Assembly (NCBI GenBank): GCA_050084515.1
Contig: CM114274.1
Location: forward strand, 42,346,001 to 42,410,000
DNA from: Blasia pusilla
Lineage: Eukaryota; Marchantiophyta; Marchantiopsida; Blasiales
Direction: 5' to 3'
DNA: 64,000 nucleotides
This document shows, in pieces, positions 35,091 to 45,205 of this stretch. The position numbers and the translations under genes are program-made. Position 1 is the stretch's first letter. The number at the start of each line of letters is the position of its first letter. Under the pieces are notes generated by a model. It saw only the letters and a program-made list of their open reading frames with translations, made no database searches and was not told the DNA's origin.

Positions 35091-37817
35091 TCAGATTCCA
35101 TTCCTCGCACAAAATTACGACTATGAGTACTACATGCACTTGGGTGTTCACCTATCTTATCCACCGTTTTGTAACCTTCCCAACCAGGAGAGCTGGATTC
35201 TTGTGGAACAAGATGCAAAACTGAAATAAGTCCACATTGTATTGAGCTGAATGGTTTAGTCTTGTTTGGAGATACTAGATTTCTCACTAGCTGTCACTGG
35301 GCATTTCCACTTAAATAACCAAAAAGTATCACTTTTTCTTGGTATTAGAAGGTTATGGTTGTGTTGCCAAATTCCACCGATGGTTTCACCTCCGAATGTA
35401 GTCAGTAATGTGATCAGATCTCGGACCGATCTCTGATAAGCTTGTCAATGAAATGCTGGTCACTGAATAAGAGTGGATCTAACCCCCGACCCCTTGTGCC
35501 ATGAGGTACAGATGTCTCTCCAACGGGAAATTCACGCCCCCCGATCCATCTTTTTTCAAAAGCATTGTTTTGCAGTATTATGCGGGTTGGAGATTAAACA
35601 AGCATTTTCTGCTCGAGTTCCTCATGGAGCTTTTTACGTACATAACTAAACTTAAAAATTCATCGTCAGTGGATTCTGAAGTTCTAATGAGAACCTCTGA
35701 AGTCTTTGGTAAACCCCTGTAAAGATGAAGCCTGGCCTCTTTTTAAGATCTGATTGGCTTCTTGTTTTAAAAGCTACATGCTTCAGACTTATTAAGTTTC
35801 ATAGCATAGTATTCATCTCGTGATATCAATTACAAAATAGAATGACTGCCATAATTTGGCTGGGCATAATTTGGTAAGCACGTGGTTTAAACTACCTCTT
35901 ATAATTAATCTTCAAAATTTCTAACTACCATTTTGAATTAGTTTTGAAGGCCTAAAGTGCCAAAAGGAAGGTGTTTGAAAAATGAAAATTTAGGATGGAA
36001 TTCGACACGTGCAGTAAGTAGTAGTTGAGTGATAGTTTTGAGATAATTGTCGGAGATATGCTCTAGCTAGGTATCTCTACTGTAAAGAGGATATTTACAT
36101 ATCTCAATGGCACAAACGATAAATGCCTTCCATTAGCACGATAAACGTCTTCAACTAAGTAGAGAAGGAAATCCTCCTCCTCTGGTTGTGACCATCGGAT
36201 ACTGTAGGCTTTGGACAAGAGGAGCGCATGAGGTATTTTACGTCAGAGACCACTTAAAATTACTTAGTGATAGCTCTAGTGGTGACTACCAAAATTGCAA
36301 GTGAAAACACTCCTTCATTTATAGCCTTTTGTCTTAAAGTAGATAAACTCACATAGATATAAAGTACCATGTGCCATCCACATCCCTCATCCGTAATTTA
36401 TCTTCTGAGGGCTGAATCTACAGCTTTTATCCCAAGCTTGATACGTTTCTATCCACTGCGAAGAAAAATGAAGGAATGGCCAAAGATGCGAATCTTCGCC
36501 GTGTCTTATGAAGGAGTGGTGGGGATCGACATAATCGGAATGCGGTGGTCCACACATAAAAAGCTCTGCTTAGTCTTAAAGAATTATGTGGAAAGTGGAA
36601 ATAAAGCAGTTTGGAATTATCCCATCTCAACCGGAAGTCCGACCAGACAGTAGAAATTAATTTCCTCTTATAGCACGTTTCATCTCTCAAGAATGGGATA
36701 GTCAAATTCTTTGTAGTCTCCTGCCGGAAGCAGGTCGGCATTGGCTTAGAGTTGCCACGTCTGAATGGTTTTGGGAACTTTTTAGCGTTTTGAAGCATGA
36801 TTACCTGTACTGCTTTGACACGCATACAAAACTCCTTGTTTGAAAAGCTCCCACAATCCTGTCGAGTCTGACCACCAGTCCAGAGTGCGGATCACTGCGG
36901 ACGTCCTCAAATCCTTCCAGTCGACTTTTACGTCCAAGTCTTACTAAGGACAAAATGAGAAGTTGGAAAGAGCCACGGCAGTTTTCTTCCATTGGAAAAG
37001 AAATGGAGTTCTTTGCTGTGAAAGAAACCCGACGTGAGCTAGTTCTAACTGCCGCCCCCTCTGCAAAATAAAAGGGTGACCATACGTGGGAATGCTTAAT
37101 AGCGTCCGATCAGACTAATAGTATATCAACTTTTCCGCATACCACTTTTCTCTGGCTCGATTTATGAAATAGTTTTTGAGGATTATAATATATTTTTGAA
37201 ACTATTTTAGTACTTCAACGTTTATATGTAGGAAGCGGTTGTTGTCTCCCTTTCATGAAAGCAATAAGAAGTTAGTTCTTACTTAGTATATAGTATGAGT
37301 AGAGTCTCAGAATTTAGTCAATAAAATTAGAACATTAATACTCAACTCGGAATTCCGTGATTTTTTTTCTCAAAAATTCTAGAATCCAATTAAATTCAAT
37401 TCACAAATTCCTTATTCCATCGACAATTCTTCTTCACGAGTAACTGAAAATTTCCAAAAATTTAAAATTACGATTAAAAGATTTAGACTGAAGAGAATAT
37501 TTTAGAAGAACTGAGATTCAATCTCTTTCCTTTCGTAAAATTTTGAGTGTTTTCGAAAAAGAAGATATATAGACAAGTATTTATAATATGGAGGAGTGTT
37601 TATCACGGACAGTTTGACCACGTTTGTTCTTTTCAGATTCGATATCGTGAAATCGACCCCATCGATCTCCTATAGAGATCTGGTCTGATCCGGGTTCCAA
37701 TTTAGTCTTGGAACGATTGGAGGCCTTCAAGGACCCTGCAACTGAACTGGTTACAAGGTCCTTGAAGACTTGTATTGAGGCTCTCACCAAATATCATGTC
37801 ACGACGTTCCCCGCTCC
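35091..37817. other. intergenic, no gene recognised
   Basis: Frames such as 36427-36825 minus (132 codons) and 36369-36653 plus overlap each other and show no known domain or splice sites. AT-rich DNA with no clear repeat. Confidence 0.4.
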
Positions 37818-38050
37818 TAGTGCGTTTCTGAAGTTCTGTGCGGAGTGCTGAAGCTCTAGCCGATCTTGAAATCGGGAAAAGTGCTGACACCCGAAAAGCA
37901 TCGCGTAGAATTCAACATTAGAATCCGCCTACATTACACTGGGAGTTGTGAATCACGTCCACGCCATCCATCGATGACTTCGTCTGAGGACTTCTTGATC
38001 TCTTCCGACTCCGCGTCCTGACCACTGCATCCAGTCTTCGTCAGCACATG
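37818..38050 (+). promoter_or_regulatory. upstream region of hevein/DPBB copy 2
   Basis: Aligns in patches with the copy 1 upstream region: gtgcgtttctgaagtt, ttgtgaatcacgtcca, gacttcgtctgaggactt. Confidence 0.5.
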
Positions 38051-38058
38051 TATATAAT
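38051..38058 (+). promoter_or_regulatory. TATA box, hevein/DPBB copy 2
   Basis: tatataat, with the conserved downstream tcatcgctcaacacac shared with copy 1 (33108-33120 region). A 5'-UTR intron acceptor, gattgcag, is at about 38362-38369. Confidence 0.6.
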
Positions 38059-38398
38059 CTCCGCAGCCTTCCAGGACCACCCACCTCGATCACTCCACGC
38101 TCATCGCTCAACACACTCTCAAGAAGTTCTTTGGTGTCATCGTCACCTAGCTCACAAGTTCACATCTCACCTTCTCATGCTTTCGATTCACTTCTTCAAT
38201 GCTGCGACTAGATCGCTAGCTCATTCATTCACTGAGTAACTGCAAGCTTAAAGATTCCGCATACCAAGTAGCATTGCTTCCAATCTTGCAGTGCACGTAT
38301 CATTCCGTACTTGATGCATCGACATGGTTGTAACTGACTCACGATAAGCATCTGGGTGCATGATTGCAGGCTATTCGGATCGAAAGAACAACGTCGAC

Positions 38399-39567
38399 AT
38401 GAGAGCATCGCAGGAATGGGTGCAGGGAAGTCTATGGGTGGCGGTGACTGCGACTGTTCTACTCGGTAGGGCTCTGCTTACCGGAGCCGTGGACTGCGGC
38501 TCTAACGCCGGAGGTGCGGTCTGCTCCGACGGCTCTTGCTGCAGTCAGTATGGCTACTGTGGAACCGGTTCGGCCTACTGCGGCACCGGATGCCAGAGCC
38601 AATGCACCGGCAGTTCCGGTGGTGGCTCGGGGCAGTGCGGGAGTCAAGCCGGAGGCGCAGTTTGCTCCGACGGCTCTTGTTGCAGTCAGTATGGCTACTG
38701 TGGAACCGGTTCGGCCTACTGCGGCACCGGATGCCAGAGCCAATGCACCGGCAGTACCCCGTCCGGCGGGGGCACATCACAAGGCATCGCATCGTACTAC
38801 TCACCTCCATACACTCGTAAGTCACTCCGCTGACCGCACTCCAAAAATTCCACATCCAAATTCACGCCATATCGGAGTCGATTCTCTCCCGTCGACATCC
38901 GCACCCCACATCCGGATACACGCCATGTCGGAATCGATCGATTCTCTCCCTCCAACAGCATAGCATTTTGCCATTTCCTCGTGTAGAGCTTTTCGAGAAG
39001 TAGATCCACTAACTGCTTACAGTTCGATGAAGAGAAACTACGCTAGAGCCTCAGTGAAGCTCCCCATGTCGGTGGCGTAACTGCATATGCTAAAGATTAT
39101 GCGTTGCCTCGATTAAAGCTGAGAAGATTCAGGTGGAGATGTGGGGTTGCGTTTTTAGTTGAAGTACTTGCTGCTGCTGTGCTCGATACGATTCGAACCT
39201 TCTCTTGACATGAATCCATTTTCGGCGGATATATATCGAGATTATGATGGGATGGGTGTACGTGATTGCAGCGTCGGCGTGCTTCGGGAACGACCCGAGC
39301 CAGTTCCCGGGAAATCAGTACTTCGCAGCTGGAGGCGATAGCTCCACAGCGGACATCTGGAAGAATGGGCAGAACTGCGGGAAGTTTTTCAACATCCAGT
39401 GCACAGGTAACGGTTGCATAAGCTCGCAGATAATCAAAGTGAAAATAACGGACCGCTGCCCGAATGGATGTGTCGGAGGAAGAGCGTTTGATCTGTCGGA
39501 GTCCGCTTTTAATGCCATTGCGGACCCAGCAGCTGGAATTATTACCGTGAATTACTCACCTGCTTAA
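38399..39567 (+). CDS. secreted protein with two hevein domains and a double-psi-beta-barrel (EG45/PNP-like) domain, copy 2
   Basis: Exon 1 is 38399-38816 and exon 2 is 39272-39567, 237 aa; intron gtaagt..ttgcag, phase 1, inside the SPPYTPSAC codons. Signal peptide about residues 1-31; hevein domains at about 33-69 and 80-116, each with eight Cys and the chitin-contact run SQYGYC; a Ser/Gly linker; then a DPBB domain (about 131-237) with six Cys (SACFG, QNCG, IQC, NGC, DRC, NGC) and [10 protein letters not shown]45/plant-natriuretic-peptide proteins normally lack hevein, and hevein is normally joined to chitinase or barwin, so this fusion is unusual. A role in apoplastic chitin binding or defence is likely by family; enzymatic activity is not implied. 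Tandem paralogue of 33470-34791. Confidence 0.9.
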
Positions 39568-40958
39568 ATGGCAAGCTCAGTGGACCAAGTAGTTACCATC
39601 GACATCTCGGTCGGATCCTGGAAGGTCTACTTGGGGATAGGAATAACAGCGCAATAATTTGGCAAATTCAATGCCGATTCTGGTCTCGGGTCTCGGAGAT
39701 CATTTCAGAAGCTTGCCGAATATGCTTTTCAGCGCGTGCCCCGAGCATGAGTAGAGATCGATCGACGTCAGTATAAAGATGTTCCTAAATAAACCTGTTC
39801 CGGATCGGAAGCTCAGATGCTACAGACTGTTGGGTGATCTAATTCTTGATGAATGGAAGCTCATCTATCTACATGTCGATTCTTCCCTGTGTGGTCATCG
39901 CGCTGTCTCTGGAGATGGGGACACATGCCCACCGAAGTCATCCATCTCGAAGCTATTGCTTCCAAGAATTCACCTTGCAATGCGAGGCAGACCTAGACAC
40001 GTTCCTTGAAGTACTTCCAGGTCCAGATCCATGAAGAGTTGAAGGCAGCGACGGTCTCCAAGTCCAATATCTCATGGTACACGCACAAGATTGAACCGCT
40101 AACCTGACGAGTTAAGTAGATTGACCAATACAGCAAGCTAGCCTCGCAAATTGGCACTTCAAGAAGGTAGGATTCAATTGACTCGTGAGCCCTAAGCCAC
40201 CGTTCTTTCCGTGTACATAGTATGGTTTTTTCAATTCGGAGTTTTCTTTCTTCCCTGCCAACATCCTTGCGAGCATGTGCTACACAACTTTAATCTTTCT
40301 AAGATTGCTGCGACAAGCGTCCAATCCAGCATCCATCGCGTAGTTCTTGATTATATCCGCATCTCGGCGAAACTAGGGTTCGGAGGCTTCGGCTTCTTAG
40401 CTATCTGTCTATGTATGAATGATAGAGCCCAAGATACTGAGAATGAGCGTCCATTTTCAAACCCTCTGCGGCAGATTTGAACGTTGTCGGATTCCCGCTG
40501 TGAATACTAGTACAGATCCTCTTTACGGTGTCAACGGTATGAACATGTTTCGGATTATCTTTTGAATTAAACGAAGTCCGAAATACGAGCCTTAAACTAT
40601 TCCCCTTAAGAGAATCAATTACATTTCAAATGGAAATCTCAAGATTCGCGCTGAAATGAAAAGTGATCAATTTCGTTTGTTTTATGGATCTTATGTTTAT
40701 TTTCGAACTTTTGTGTCTTTCCGGGTGGGGAGACTTTGTGATTCGTTTTCCATTCGAAAAGATTTACGTTTCTGTCGGAACGCTGAGGCACATTTGCGTC
40801 TGGCAAGCGTGGGATGGGCAATCACGCACAGCAGAACGGCTTCATACGCAGAACTCAAACCGGATTGCATCCGTCGAGGTTCCGTAGCCCTCAAGCGCTC
40901 TTGACGCGCCAACAGCCACGAGCTCTACGACGACCACCAGACGTAGATCGAATTTAGC
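39568..40958. other. 3' UTR of copy 2 and intergenic DNA
   Basis: 39632-39735 is conserved with the copy 1 3' region. Beyond it, frames of up to 89 codons (40211-40480) show no recognisable domain. Confidence 0.45.
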
Positions 40959-40965
40959 TATATAG
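40959..40965 (+). promoter_or_regulatory. possible TATA box of the trihelix-like gene
   Basis: tatatag about 130 bp upstream of the ATG at 41096. Position and sequence fit; no other support. Confidence 0.4.
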
Positions 40966-41095
40966 ACTGGAGGGCCTGGGATTCATTCGGCGTGGGGCCA
41001 GGACTCAGTCGTGTGGAAAGAAGATGAGCTCCGAGCACTCGTGGATCTGAGAAAGTAGTGGATTTCTGTGTCTCTGTCTGTAAGCAGTTGTGTCG

Positions 41096-41776
41096 ATGCA
41101 GCCGTCCATGTCTCGAGATGTGCATGACCAGGAGCGCTCGGCAACATCATCCCGGCCTGCACAAACTGAGGCTACAGGGCTAGGCAGGACCAGGGACAGG
41201 CATATTTGGGAGCCTCCGTCATTCCTAAGTAAGGAGAAGTTCATGGAAGTGAGGGCACGGAGATTTGAAAAGCGGAAATTCCACGAGCACAGAACACTAA
41301 AGATCGCAATTGAAGCGGAGCAGACGCTCAGGGAAACTCTAGATGCAGCCACGAGTTCTCAACTCGCATGGACAGTGGGCGAGAGCCTGGCCCTGATAGT
41401 TGCTATTTCTCAGTATCAATCTATCTCGAGACTCAGGTCGAAGATGGATGTAAATTCCTGGACTTTGAAGTGGGTGGGCATATGCAAATTGTACTGCGAT
41501 GCTACCGTTACCTCGTTCATCCCCAGAGACCCCGAGCAGTGCGCTAAACAGTGGACCATACTGCTGGGTGTTTATAACGAGATCAAGAACTGGGAGTACA
41601 AAAAAGGCGGAACAGTGTCCTACTTTGCAAGAAGCGGATCAAAGAAGTTGCTCGCCAACCATCCCCTACTGCCACATACCTTAAAGGGCAAACCAAAGAG
41701 CGAGACGTTTTTCGGTTTTGACCAAAGTGTCAGTCATGAGATGGATGTGATGTTTTCGAATTCTGCCTATCGCTAG
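41096..41776 (+). CDS. trihelix / Myb-SANT-like DNA-binding protein
   Basis: Intact single-exon frame of 226 aa from ATG 41096 to TAG 41774-41776. The N-terminal 40 residues are polar and disordered-looking. A basic helical stretch follows (VRARRFEKRKFHEHRTLKIAIEAEQTL split over residues 48-75). Residues about 85-195 resemble the plant trihelix/Myb-SANT fold: WTVGESLALIVAIS (helix 1, conserved Trp), WTLKWVGICKLYC (helix 2), then PRDPEQCAKQWTILL and VYNEIKNWE..GGTVSYF (helix 3 and the typical QC..W..L...Y..I..WE pattern). Probably a nuclear transcription factor or a domesticated Myb-SANT protein. Family call by pattern, not by alignment. Confidence 0.62.
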   Translation: MQPSMSRDVHDQERSATSSRPAQTEATGLGRTRDRHIWEPPSFLSKEKFMEVRARRFEKRKFHEHRTLKIAIEAEQTLRETLDAATSSQLAWTVGESLALIVAISQYQSISRLRSKMDVNSWTLKWVGICKLYCDATVTSFIPRDPEQCAKQWTILLGVYNEIKNWEYKKGGTVSYFARSGSKKLLANHPLLPHTLKGKPKSETFFGFDQSVSHEMDVMFSNSAYR

Positions 41777-42449
41777 AGCTTATGGAAAGAACTTATGAAA
41801 CGGATGGCCTTTCCGGTGGAGCGTGGTCGAACTGAAATTAGCTTAACAGTGATCAAATTTTGATAGTATTCAATCTCGCATCCAATCTAATCATCTATAG
41901 AAATCGAAAGCCCGAGTCGGACGTTAGTTTAATCTGGGTTGAAGCACCTGCAGAACTCGCTTCATCAGCACCGGTATGAACATTCTCTAGGTTCCAAGGA
42001 TGTTGGCGATTCAGAACTTCCTACATAAGTATATCTCTTGCGTTTATTGAAAGCTTGGAGCAGATTCTACGACTCCCCTTAATATAAGCCTAATCCTGTA
42101 GAGTGCAGGAAATATATGTAAGCCGGTTCGGGGTTCCGTGTTAGATGGAAGGGGGAATACATGGATGATTTTGGTTCCTTGAAAATCGCAATGACACGCA
42201 AAATCACAAATTAGCTTTCAGTTCCATACACATTGGTAAGGCAGTTTGAGCGAGAGCATATAGATATGGGCCGAAAAAAGAACTAATGGGCCGAAAAAAG
42301 AACTAAGTGATTTGGATGCTGAAATTACCCGCCCAAATATTCCAATATATTGCTCCAGAATTCAAAACATCATTCGGATCATTAAGTGAATTATATTATG
42401 AAGAGGTGGCATATTTATCAAATCAACCCTTTCACATGTGAGAAGTGGA
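41777..42449. other. intergenic with a short tandem duplication
   Basis: No gene. atgggccgaaaaaagaactaa occurs twice in tandem at about 42265-42306. The truncated gypsy LTR starts near 42450. Confidence 0.5.
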
Positions 42450-42878
42450 TAGGCCAAGATTTATCGTGGAAATAGCGCAGGAGCCAGCGGATTATCTTGA
42501 GTATAACTTTGTGCAACGATGTCGGATGAGGTTGAACATAAGTCCATTGTGTCAGGAAGGTTGTCTCTGATAACTTTCATGTTAAGGTCTTTCACAACCG
42601 GGTGACTTGTTGACCAGGTCAGCCGCCCCTGGTAACCTGTGCGCGCAGGTTACCAAGGGGATGGCTATTATTAGGGGAAGAGCCTTTTGGCTCTTCCCAA
42701 CCCTTTTCTCATGTTAGGCCGTTGGAGCACCTCTCTTGTATGTGTGTGAGATATGACTAGGGTGCTAGCGTCCGGATTCCTTGATAGCACAAGATGGACG
42801 AGACTCAATATGCCAATGTAGATTGAGGAGTAGAGTTTTAGGCCGGGTGTGCCGTTTTTACTACTCTTTATTTTTACA
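42450..42878 (+). repeat. 5' LTR (truncated) of the gypsy element
   Basis: Matches 53890-54358. It lacks the first 150 bp or so of the LTR and also a block of about 37 bp containing the TATA box and the third hairpin. It retains two hairpins: 42631-42654 (ggtaacctg..caggttacc) and 42675-42698 (gggaagagcc..ggctcttccc). Confidence 0.85.
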
Positions 42879-43819
42879 TGAGAAAGATATCACGGGGCTG
42901 GTGGGAATTCGTTGTTTGCAGGTAGGCACAGGCCGGAAGGCCACCCGCCGCCCCTGCCCCCCCTCCCCCTCCCCAAAAATTTTAGGTAATGTGGTAGCGG
43001 CGAGACTACCGACAGGGTAAGCGACCTACATAGTTGGACAGCGGATGTGGTTGATGTTGAGCTACATGGTGAGATCGGACGCAGTTGGACGAGCGTGAAA
43101 ATTTGCAGGGGAAAATTGACGATGGAGTATCAGTGCGCATGATGCCGACGGGTTGTCCACATCTGTTGACGCGAGGATCGACATGTTGATCGAGGAGAGT
43201 GTCGTCTTGCAGAGGTTGTCGTGTCACATGGAGGAGTGCGTGTTGACGGTGCCGTAGGTTGGAGGGCGTGATCAGGTTACCCATTCGAGTCCCTTTTCCC
43301 GCACTTATCATGTGTGATTGAGAGTGCTAGGTATCGGGTAGTAGCTGGTGCTAGGTGGGTCCAGTGATGGTGACGAGAGTAGATTCTTTTCATGTGTAGC
43401 ATGTTGATGGATATACGGAGGTTGCCGAGTAGGGGTCGCGTGTATGACCCGAGAGAGTGTCGCTAGGTTAGGTGAGTCAGCTGGGAGGCTCATGGTGAGC
43501 CCGAGTGTTGAATGTGCGTGAGGCCGGGTATGTCATCAAGGGATTGATGTTAGCATAGGTGAGCTAGTGAGGAGTGTGGGAGACTCTCGGTGACTCTGAG
43601 TGCTTGAGCGGGTGAGACAGGGTTGTCATCACGGCGTTCTTACAGGGTTCGGAAAAGGGATAGTGCGAGCAATAGTAGTAGAGTGACACGGAGTGGATTG
43701 AGATACCGAGGGGTTATGAGTGAGGAGCTACCTCGACATCCATCCGTGGCTAGATCGTCATCACTAGACACTAGTCTGGTGACGAGATCGCAAACGAAAG
43801 CAGTATCACTTGGCAGGAG
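42879..43819 (+). other. leader of the gypsy element, including a possible gag N-terminal frame
   Basis: GC-rich untranslated leader. A frame at 43623-43823 (Arg/Ser-rich, SRRSYRVRKRDSASNSSR) overlaps the gag start in another frame and may be the original gag N-terminus separated by a frameshift. I could not identify a primer-binding site with confidence. Confidence 0.45.
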
Positions 43820-45205
43820 ATGAACGACATGGGCCATCAGAGCATGCGTCGTTTCTCGGGTGCCGTGGGCACCATCGACTTAGATGATTTTATCCAGGAG
43901 TTTGACACGTGGTGCGACTTCCAGGAGATACGGACCCCGACACGATTCAACCCTTTCATGGCATGGAAGGGGTTGTTCCAACACTTGGAGGGTCCTTCGA
44001 TGGATGATTACATGGAGTTTCGATCACTATATTTAGTAGAGACCGATGACTGGAGGATGTATTGGGCTCCAGGGTATGTGTCCACTAGTGGTCGCGAGGC
44101 ATATGATGGGATTGTGAGAGGAGAGAGACCCACACCATCAGCCCGGAGACTAGATGGAGAGGAGGGCAGTGAGACAAGCGATGTGGCAGAGACCTCTGGT
44201 GGTAGAGGGCCATCCAGCTTCAGCCCCACATTTGAGTTCTTCCGATAGTTGGGGAAGAGCTACTAGAGCGTACGCATCGACAAGCTGAAGAGTCTACATG
44301 ATTTTCAACGACGATCGGGTGAGAGTCTGAGAAAGGCATTCGCACGCATGAGGAGGTTGATCATTGCTACGTATGGAGTGACTGAGGCACAGTCAGTCCA
44401 GTATTGGTATGGGGTTCTGGATCGAGAACTACGGAGGAGAGTCCGAGATGCAGTGCTGATTCACACAACAAAGCCCACATTGAAATTGGTCTTTGAGTTG
44501 TCTGAGCGTATTGAGCTCAACATGATTGAGGAGCAGGTAGTGACCGCTGGATTTTCTCGAGAGTCGACGGGTCCACGAGCGACGGTGACCCCACAGGTGC
44601 CACAACAAGAACCAATACCACAGGAGCGGGCCGGTGTGCCTAGAGATCAGGTCGGGTACCGTGAGTCTATGAGGCAACAACCCGTACCTACATATGTTGC
44701 CCAACAGGCACCGATGTGGTCTTGTTGGACGTGTGGAGGGGCCCATAGGCAGAGAGAGTGCCCACAGCATGGGAGAAGACCACGAGCGCCTCCGATCGCT
44801 CAGGAGCCATAGAGGATGGCCCCACCATAGCACCAGTATGACTATTGCCACAGATATGGTCACACTAGGGATAGCTGTTTTGACCTTCGCCAAGAGGCAC
44901 GTCTAGAGGTAGGCCAAGGGCCTGGGGGCGCTCATCTTGGAGGAGGTCGGGGAGTTCTTCCTAGACGTGGTGGTAGAGGACCATCACCAGCCAGAGGAGA
45001 TGGAGCAGGAGCACAAGAGCCGGCACTTCTCTCACACATCGATCAGTTGGAGTAGAGGATTGTTGCCATGACGATGATGCAGCTCAGGGAAGGCACGGAG
45101 CCGCGAGCAGCTAGTGTGGCTCCAACTTCTACCTCTTACCTTGACCGGGGTGAGGATCTCGCTAGTATGGGGTTTGTGCGCCCCTTCATAAGTGGCTCCC
45201 ATGTG
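43820..45205 (+). pseudogene. gypsy gag with zinc knuckles
   Basis: One frame runs 43820-45205 with in-frame TAGs at 44246, 44264, 44810, 44828 and 45053. N-terminal gag: FSGAVGTIDLDDFIQEFDTW, then AWKGLFQHLEGPSMDDYMEF. After the first stops: SLHDFQRRSGESLRKAFARM, the retrotransposon-gag helical domain, then LVFELSERIELNMIEEQV. Zinc knuckles: CWTCGGAHRQREC near 44720, then YDYCHRYGHTRDSC near 44840, where the first Cys has become Tyr. Interrupted at 45205 by the nested insertion. Confidence 0.85.

Noticed and set aside
36427-36825. 132-codon minus-strand frame
   Set aside because: No recognisable domain, no start or splice context, and it overlaps an equally featureless plus-strand frame.
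38459-38963. Long alternative frames over hevein copy 2 (both strands)
   Set aside because: They are shadows of the GC-rich hevein repeat; only frame 38399-38816 has the signal peptide, the eight-Cys pattern and correct splice continuation.
44429-44893. 154-codon minus-strand frame opposite gypsy gag
   Set aside because: It is the antisense of the gag zinc-knuckle region, which has clear family motifs on the plus strand.
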